Assembly: GCA_025330725.1 (NCBI GenBank)
Contig: JAIWND010000054.1
Location: 1 to 64,000 of the forward strand
Direction: 5' to 3'
Source of the DNA: Chlamydoabsidia padenii
Lineage: Eukaryota; Mucoromycota; Mucoromycetes; Mucorales; Cunninghamellaceae
DNA: 64,000 nucleotides
Every line of letters begins with the position of its first letter. Position 1 is the first letter of the stretch. Below, piece by piece: positions 57,184-64,000 of the stretch. The translations under genes were made by a program, and so were the position numbers. The notes beneath the pieces are model-generated. The model was not told where the DNA came from and ran no database searches. It was given only the letters and a program-made list of their open reading frames with translations.

Positions 57184-59224
57184 TGATTGAGTAGACCAAG
57201 TGAGCGATGGTTATAGGTTGAATGAATGTGTAATGTCAAGTGGTATGGAGATAAATAAAAGTGTACACAGTCAAATATAAAGTAGTTATACAAAGAATAT
57301 GTAAGGTGAGAAATAGTAAAAAGTCTAAATAGTGAAGGTGTACAGACTAGGTATACAAAAAAAAAAAAAAAAAAGAGAGAGAGGGAAGAAGAATGGTATA
57401 AATAAAAAGGAAGAGGGAATCGTTTTGTACAAAGTAAGAAATATATGGACAAACAGGTTCAATTAGTATCGCATGCTAATTGAAAGAAAAAAAAAAAAAA
57501 AAAAAAGTAGAAGAGAAAAAGAGAAAAAGAATCCGGGAATCAATTTCACTTTTTTGAATCATGGCAACGTTCAAACCCCGATTTCTTACCCCTTCCCCTT
57601 CAAACCTTTCTTACTGACTACCACCATCACTTTTTGATATCTTTATTAACCAGTGACTCCCTAAAAAAGTTTTGTTTGTATTTATATTTTTGATCATAAT
57701 CAAAAGCCATTGTATCTTTTTATAGTATTTCCTTGTACTTATAAAGATATATGCTCAGGTAGCACTCACCCGATTATAGAATCGTAAAAGTTTTACACTA
57801 AAAAGTCCCCCCCCCTCCCCTTAATAACGCCTTTGTAGATTATGTTACACATCCTATTGATGTTCCTCATCAATGATCGTTTATTAGTTGAAAAATGTAT
57901 ATCATGGTGAAAAAAAGAATATAAGTATTTCACATGGCATGATATGATATTGTAGCTGAGCCCATTTTCTTTGAACCCAATCACTATGGTATCATCAAAG
58001 TCCCCCATCTCTTATGTTTTTTACCCACACAGGTACCATCGAGATTTTTTTTTCTCCGTAGGTCAACTCCGATGAGAAATCTGTGGATTGCCGTTTTAGG
58101 ATATCGGAGTTCTATTTATGTAGATCACTACACTTTGGGATGCTATTTGTATACGTATGGACTGAACTCACTTGATCTTTTTGACATCATATCTCTATTC
58201 TTGTCATGCATGAAATTATAAACCACCTGAGTCACGTCTCTATTCTTATTGGTTGATACCAGAACAAAAACTGGTTTTTTTGGCTTGGTTTTATTTTCCA
58301 TTTACCCTGGGACCTTACGATGGAGAAGAAAGGAATTCTATCACCACTCATTATTGATCGACACTTTGAAACGAACACGGAAATCATATATTTGATGTGC
58401 ATATCATCAAAGGTACACCATTGGTCCCCGTGTCACCACACACTAATGGAGACTTGATAGTTTTTGCATGAAACGTTTTCATCAACTCAGCAGTTCTCTC
58501 TCAATAAGTATCAATATATAATGCACCTTGAGCATACTTCGGATAAACAATCATATGTACCTGTCAACATCCCCTTGCCCTTTTTAAGCGCTTATGAAAC
58601 TGAGGGGAGGTGGGGGGGATAATTCTCGATATTCTCGCCCCCTTAAATAAAACATCATTAGCGATACATCATCATTACTATGTACAAGTTTGTCAATCAA
58701 TGAATTGACTGACATGACCATCATTACGCTGTTTGAGATGGCACCAGCTTAATGGAGCATTTCCACCAATGCAGCGGGGGTTTCAGTTTGAAATTTCAAA
58801 TTCCGATTCCCAAATTTAGTTTCGCTTCAGTGTCAGAAGTGGGCCCATTAATGCATCCTGTATAACAGACCACGTCTCCTTCCTTTAATCGATCGTTATA
58901 ACATCAGATAGTATACTCAATAGTGCATTCAAGGGGTAATATATATACACATAAAAAAACATATTCTCATAGACATGATTAACATGAGATTCTCAATCTC
59001 GAAATCCTGCATTTTCTTTTATTATTGTGTCTTTTTACAACATAGTAGATAAAAGATTCAGTTACTGATTACCTTGGTTTCTATATGAATCGGTCAACTG
59101 TCGGATCTACAGCAGGGTCAAGAATTTTCAATCGCCGCCACTCTCGATTTTTTTCCATTCAAGTTTTTTTTTTCCCTCCATTCTTCTCCTTTCTTCCCTC
59201 TTCTACCCACTACTCGATAACATC
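57184..59224. other. 2-kb divergent intergenic region (chitin synthase / HAD phosphatase)
   Basis: Long upstream region, as expected of a regulated cell-wall gene. It holds a TTCAAACCCCGATTT element (57572-57586) about 390 bases from the chitin synthase ATG, TTTCAAATTCCGATTCC (58794-58810) and TTTTCAATCGCCGCC (59126-59140), about 90 bases before the HAD gene. Poly(A) runs at 57359-57373 and 57487-57505. No gene seen between 57800 and 58900. Confidence 0.5.
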
Positions 59225-59915
59225 ATGACCGTGAAGCTGACCACCCCTCAAGAACACAATGAATTCATAGACAAGTTTGATAACTTTCTATTCGATTGCG
59301 ATGGTAAGAAATACACCCTGAAATGGATAACCCCTTCCCCCCCCCCAGATAAAACAATGACTCATCGCAACTTGATTTTTCCTTATATATATATAATATG
59401 TATAGGTGTTTTATGGGACGGAAGTGTCCTTATTCCTGGTATCCTTGAAGCCATGCAAAAACTTCGTGAAAAAGGTAATGTAGACAAGATCAAGGATGAA
59501 TGGAGGCTCAACTCACAAAATACCATGAATAGGGAAAAACATCTACTTTGTCACCAACAACAGCACTACATCAAGAGCCTCCTTCCTCAAAAAGTTTGAA
59601 AAACTCGGTATTCAAGCCAATCTGGTAAGTTGGAAATGAAAAGGATATGAAACACTTATTATCAATATTATAACTCTTCTTTTTTTTTACTATAGGATGA
59701 AATTTTTAGCTCTGCCTTTGCTACAGCCTCTTATTTAAAGAATGTATTGAACTTTCCTCAAGATAAAAAAGTGTATGTTATTGGTATGACTGGTATTACT
59801 GAAGAATTGGCTCAAGAAGGAATCCAAAGCTGTGGTGCTGAAGTAAGTAGGCAGTTTGTTATTTGTGTGTGTGTGTTTTGTTGGGGGTCTAGGTTGACTA
59901 ATCATCAAAATCTTT

Positions 59916-59949
<34 letters not shown>

Positions 59950-60583
59950 TATCAATAGGCTGATAGTGGATTACTAGACAATGATGCCATTCCAAATGAT
60001 CCTTCTGTAGGTGCTGTTGTTGTTGGATTGGATACTCAAGTCAATTATAAAAAGTACGCCAAAGCATTCACCTACCTTCGAAACAATTCGGGGATTCCTT
60101 TTATCGCCACTAATGAAGACACTACCTTCCCTATTCATGGTACTCTCCAACCTGGTGCTGGATCTATTGCTGCTCCTTTAATTACTGCGTTGAATCGACG
60201 CCCTGATATTGTACTCGGCAAGCCTGCTCAAAACATGATGGAAGCCATCTTTGCTCAGTAAGTGCCCAATAGAATACCATAATGATTGCTGCAACTAACA
60301 TTTGATTTACTAGATACAACCTCGACAAGGCGAAAACATGTATGATTGGCGATAGACTAGATACTGATATTGATTTTGGCTTGAAAGGTGGATTGGAAAC
60401 ATTGTGTGTATTGACAGGTATGTGTAGTGGAACAACAGGGACCCTTTACGAATGAATCTTATTGACTGACCTCTTTCTTCTAATTATTCAGGTGTTGCTT
60501 CTGAAAAACAACTCTTGGACCCTGAAAATCCTATCAAACCAACCTATTATGTAGACAGCTTTGCCGAATTTGGACAATGTTAG
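59225..60583 (+). CDS. PHO13: HAD-family phosphatase, Pho13/phosphoglycolate phosphatase type
   Basis: A cytosolic Mg-dependent phosphatase that hydrolyses 2-phosphoglycolate and similar side products (4-nitrophenyl phosphate in vitro), about 300 residues in six exons. HAD motif I FDCDGVLWDG has Asp24 (nucleophile) and Asp26. Motif II is VTNNSTTSR. The cap is typical of class IIA ([71 protein letters not shown]). Motif III is GKPAQNM and motif [15 protein letters not shown]. The first intron splits the glycine codon of DCDG, and a T-rich intron (about 32 T) precedes ADSGLL. The stop is TAG at 60581. Complete; no odd residues. Confidence 0.94.
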
Positions 60584-61322
60584 TTAGATTATAGATTACT
60601 AGTTAGAAGACACATTTTATCCTTTTGCCCACTACAAAAATAAACATGAAATCCCATTTTCTGGGTTAGCCAACCAAGATCATTTTAACTTTTTTGGACG
60701 TCGGACATTACAATGTTGGACGGAGTCAATATCTTTTGGTATAGTGTGAAATTGAAATACTATAGCACAAAGTAATGTAAATACTGTGATATATCCTCCT
60801 CCTTCTTGACCCTGTGTAAGAGTAGTGTTACATAGATCTCTCTTCTCAACTGTCATTTTGGATGGTATGAATTGGGAAAAGTTGTTTAATCAACTATCTT
60901 ACTTTTCTTTAAAGAATCGGTACCTTTTTTTTTTTCTTACAGGATTGTAACTTGAAGTTGAGACAGTGTCATTCTTTTTAGAATAGATGCCACTTTGTAT
61001 GATCATCAGACTCACAATATATTTCGCAGTGCCTAAATTTGTATGTACTTTGTCGGTTCTAGGCCGAGAAGTATATAAATTTCAGTAACCAGAAGATATA
61101 TTCATACTAATCTAAAAGTTGTGATTATCCATACTAAAGGAAAAGTGAATCAAAAATTAATGCAGCTGAGCAAGATTGATTCGGACTCCGCTGTCAAGTG
61201 AGTAAAAAAAAGCGGGTTCTTTTTGCTTTTATTTCTTTTTCCTTCCACTTTTTTTTTTTTTTCTCACACCCCATTACAACATATCTTTTATACATATTAC
61301 TCTTTATCGACACTATCTTGTA
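60584..61322. other. Intergenic region downstream of the HAD gene
   Basis: AATAAACATG near 60640 resembles a polyadenylation signal. The remainder is AT-rich, and a CGGACTCCGCTGTC stretch (61183-61196) lies before the next frame. No gene seen. Confidence 0.45.
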
Positions 61323-62075
61323 TGCATTCTTCAAGGCATTCTTTAAGGAATACAAGTGCTGATCCATTTTATGACATGACACACGAGCAAATCATCCTGA
61401 AACTTAAACGGGACAAGGCGGAACGTTGGCTAATGTATCTGAAGGTAAGTGCTATACAATAACTAATTGTTGACAGGTGTACTAATCAAAAGCTTTTTCT
61501 CTCTTAGTGGTGGTAACTTGTAGTAGTTTTGGGCAAGCCGGATATCGTAATGCCAGATCCCACAGTTGTCCTCTTAATTCACAGAACAGACAAGGTATTG
61601 AATGACGTTATACTCACAACCTTCATATCAGCTTCTCACTAAATATTCCACTCTACAGTAGAAACACCAAGAACGACAAAAAGAAAACAATCCGAAGCAC
61701 AAAAAGCAGCAACGAAGAAACAAAAGGCGGAAGGATCGCGGGCTATTCGAATGGAACAACGAAATGCAACTTTCACAACAACAAATTGGCAGATCTCAAA
61801 GGGATTATCTATGGTACAAGTCAGACAACAGCAACATTGAACAAGCTTCTTAAATTGGACGGTGAACAAAAGGATCAATTCATGACTCGAACAATTGATC
61901 CTATTGGCTTTGTACATAATGTGGCAATCAAGACGTATATGTTTGTGAACTATTACTTTATGAAACAACTGGAACATGACAATTCTCCTTTGACTATCGC
62001 GGAAACAAGGCCTTCTCTTTTTGCACTGGGAATATTATCCAATCTGGTGGTATCTTCTTACTGGGGAATCTTTTA
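61323..62075 (+). pseudogene. Remnant of a zinc-knuckle mobile-element protein
   Basis: An opening exon (MHSSRHSLRNTSADPFYDMTHEQ..., then a GTAAGT donor at 61444) leads out of frame into later pieces. Around 61517-61600 the frame reads TCSSFGQAGYRNARSHSCPLN, which looks like a CxxCGQxGH...CP zinc knuckle with one cysteine changed to Phe and the histidine to Tyr. A basic stretch follows (PRTTKRKQSEAQKAATKKQK). In another frame comes IDPIGFVHNVAIKTYMFVNYYFMKQLEHDNSP up to a TAG at 62075. The order of knuckle, basic linker and helical IKxYxFxNYYF block recalls proteins of transposable elements common in zygomycete genomes. Frame breaks and lost ligands point to a dead copy. Family assignment is uncertain. 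Confidence 0.5.
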
Positions 62076-62094
62076 GCTACGCGACGAATTCAGT

Positions 62095-62419
62095 CGGAGG
62101 TCTCAATCAACGTACAAGGCAATCTTACTTCTGGTAGTGGATCAATCAACGTATCATAAACTCTGATCTCTTTGGTGACCTGAATTGTGAATTGATGACA
62201 GTATCTGGATCTATGAATTCCCATGGTGAACTGACTTTTGGATCGATGAACTTATCGGAATCGTTGAACTCTTTTGGTGACAAGACTTGTGGATTGATGA
62301 ACATATTGGGCTCTTTGAATTCCAGTGGCGACATCGAGGTGTATGAAGACATGGCTATTGGCGAAGATATTGCTTTTACTGGAGGCGACTTGATCTGCCA
62401 AGATTGCAAGACTGTGTAA
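62095..62419 (+). pseudogene. Degenerate Gly/Asn/Asp repeat segment, frame-broken
   Basis: Two frames joined by a shift near 62155 encode imperfect repeats of 13-18 residues built on a G-S-hydrophobic-N / G-D-hydrophobic theme: SINVQGNLTSGSGSINVS, then SGSMNSHGELTFGSMN, ESLNSFGDKTCGLMN, GSLNSSGDIEVYED and EDIAFTGGDL. Alternating small and hydrophobic residues with regular GD/GS turns are typical of beta-solenoid proteins such as bactofilin-like polymers, but also of secreted Asn/Gly-rich proteins. It ends at TAA 62417-62419. A stop and a frame change separate it from the previous remnant. No initiator in a promoter context is visible. Confidence 0.4.
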
Positions 62420-62721
62420 TCGAGATGTCAACGCCATCAACAACATCTATTCCCTTACTACACATATGGTGAACAACAACCCACGCCTTCCATTTTTAGT
62501 CACCAAGTCTCTCCTTCTTCTTCTACAACTCCAGTCTTATGTTAGGACAAAACCTATCATCATTATAGGTAAGTTAATCGAAAAAAATGATCAGGTTGTG
62601 TGCATTGACTAATCTTCTTCTGTTATATTTCAATGTCCGCTGTCTCCAAAAAAAAAAAATGACGTTGTCTCACTCCTTCTCTCTTTACTTTTTCTTTATT
62701 CCCAAACTGACAAACTACATC
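62420..62721. other. Short intergenic region before the myosin light chain gene
   Basis: Contains TTTCAATGTCCGCTG (62628-62642), a relaxed relative of the local promoter element, about 85 bases before the ATG, and a CT-rich leader. Confidence 0.45.
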
Positions 62722-63155
62722 ATGAGCTCTAACGTAAGTTGACCATAATCCAAATGTCATCTTCCTGTATGCTCATCTATCTCTTTTTCTGTTTATATTT
62801 ATAGAACCAACCTACTCAAGAACAACTCGATGGTAAGTAGTAAATTGAACAAAAAAAAAAACAAGTTGCGTTATCATCGTGTTGCAGATGACTTTATTGT
62901 TAATCTAACCCTTATCTTCTGCTACTTTATAATAGAATGGAAGGAAGCCTTCTCTTTATACGACAAGAAGGGCAACAGTACTGTATCATCTACCAACCTT
63001 GGTGATTTGTTACGTGGCCTTGGACAAAACCCTACTCAAGCTGAAGTCCGCGAATTGATCAAATCAGTGGGCGGTAACGATAAACAAGGCAAAAATGAAT
63101 AACTATAATAACAAAACATGGTTGTGCATGGAATGACTCACTCTTCTTTCTTTTT

Positions 63156-63188
<33 letters not shown>

Positions 63189-63593
63189 TATAGAGGTGGA
63201 TATTGACTTTGGTACGTTTTTGACCATCCTCACTCGCCCTGATGGTTTCAAGCCTGCGGGATCATCTCAAGAATTCATTCAAGGTTTCCAAGTCTTTGAT
63301 AAAGATGGTGATGGATATATCTCTGCTGGTGAACTTCGTTATGGTAAGTCCCATCTATTGTATCATGATGTATCTAACTCTTTTACTTGTCTAGTCTTGA
63401 CCAACTTGGGTGAAAAGTTATCTGATGAAGAAGTCGATGAACTCTTAAAGGAAGTGGAAGTGGGCAAGGATGGTCGCATTAACTATGTTGGTAAGTTACA
63501 TACATACAGAAAAAAGGATAACAACGTTTGTTACTAACAATGATACCATTCTTTTCTTACTTAGACTTTGTTACTTTGGTTTTATCCAATTAG
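62722..63593 (+). CDS. CDC4: Myosin essential light chain, Cdc4/Mlc1-like EF-hand protein
   Basis: Binds myosin IQ motifs and is required for the contractile ring in yeasts (the fission-yeast name cdc4 is used, not the ubiquitin-ligase CDC4). About 135-140 residues in six exons. The family signature is clear: [118 protein letters not shown]. Only the third EF loop ([12 protein letters not shown]) keeps all calcium ligands; EF1 and EF4 are degenerate and EF2 is shortened. I end exon 3 at 63073 with a GTAACG donor, giving SVG-EVDIDFG of family length; a GC donor 13 bases downstream is the alternative. Very short exons occur at both ends (MSSN, 12 bases). Confidence 0.9.
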
Positions 63594-64000
63594 AATAGTT
63601 AACCTTCCCCACCCCTTTTTTACTATTATTCCTCTCTTTCTAACATCCCCTACCCCCTATTTACCTATCGTTATCCCCTTCAATGACATCCTTTTATCAC
63701 TTTTGATTCCTATCATCTTATTCTACATTATCCCATTTCTGGGTATCAACCAGTTATTTATTGTCGGTTTAAATAAAATTATCTTATTGATTTGTTGATA
63801 ACGGTGTATGATTGTCTCTTATTACTGTGTGTTTTATGTGATCGACTCTTTTTTTTTTTTTTTTCTTTGTATATACAGGGCCTTCTCCTTTATCCCTTAA
63901 TGAACTGTCAATGATAATCCTCATCATGCTAACTTCAAATGTCTCTTGAAACAATAGGATAAATTTGCCAAGTCGGTGGATACTCTCTAAAATGACATTA
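63594..64000. other. Right-edge non-coding region
   Basis: T-rich 3' flank with AATAAAAT near 63772 and a poly(T) tract (63849-63864). No gene can be supported before the window ends. Confidence 0.5.

Noticed and set aside
63087..63110. A GC donor as the end of light-chain exon 3
   Set aside because: It would lengthen the EF2 region beyond the family; the GT donor at 63074 gives the expected length. Kept as an alternative.

Overview
The window is intron-rich eukaryotic DNA from a filamentous fungus, most likely an early-diverging one (Mucoromycota, probably Mucorales). This is inferred from several things seen together: many short GT-AG introns (roughly 50-150 bases), a division-2 (class IV type) chitin synthase, a beta-tubulin whose positions 165, 167 and 198 differ from benzimidazole-sensitive fungi, and proteins closest in my memory to zygomycete homologues. 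It is an ordinary chromosomal region with about 27 recognisable protein genes on both strands. I see no bacterial operons, CRISPR array, rRNA, or tRNA that I can defend.

Layout, left to right. 1-7.6 kb: a possible tiny secreted peptide, methionine aminopeptidase 1, NMD3 (60S export), an FMN-binding split-barrel protein and a PAQR/Izh3-like membrane protein. 8.5-19.1 kb: an MFS sugar transporter, beta-tubulin, an intronless KpsF/GutQ-like sugar-phosphate isomerase, a non-autonomous DNA transposon relic, mitochondrial EndoG/Nuc1 nuclease and KRR1. 20.6-30.9 kb: a GATA-like plus PHD chromatin protein, a small dual-acylation-motif protein, the ER vesicle protein ERV41, a Zrt3-like ZIP transporter and a small proline-rich protein. 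31-43 kb: lipoate-protein ligase, mitochondrial elongation factor G1, a PAK/Ste20 kinase, a low-complexity acidic protein and the PX-BAR sorting nexin Atg20/Snx41. 43.5-50.8 kb: a divergent NOSIP/CWF19 pair, uracil-5-carboxylate decarboxylase and a claudin-like membrane protein. 51.9-57.2 kb: an intact MITE flanked by a 10-bp target duplication, then chitin synthase. 59.2-63.6 kb: a Pho13-type HAD phosphatase, remnants of a zinc-knuckle mobile element and of a Gly/Asn repeat protein, and a Cdc4-like myosin essential light chain.

The genes are mostly unrelated housekeeping functions. Several encode mitochondrial proteins (lipoate ligase, EF-G1, EndoG), ribosome biogenesis factors (NMD3, KRR1), spliceosome-linked proteins (NOSIP, CWF19) or cell-wall, polarity and cytokinesis proteins (chitin synthase, PAK, Cdc4 light chain, tubulin).

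Most noteworthy observations: (1) a recurrent promoter-proximal element, TTnAAATCCCGCC or its reverse complement, present upstream of most genes and also as orphan copies; (2) two copies of a Mutator-like MITE sharing a nearly invariant core with a TATA-like box, hairpins and a splice donor; (3) a 4-nucleotide microexon needed to keep NMD3 in frame; (4) a beta-tubulin naturally carrying Tyr167 and Ala198; (5) a GC-AG intron in the sugar transporter. Exon junctions were inferred by eye from frame, splice consensus and family conservation, so gene spans are firmer than individual splice sites.
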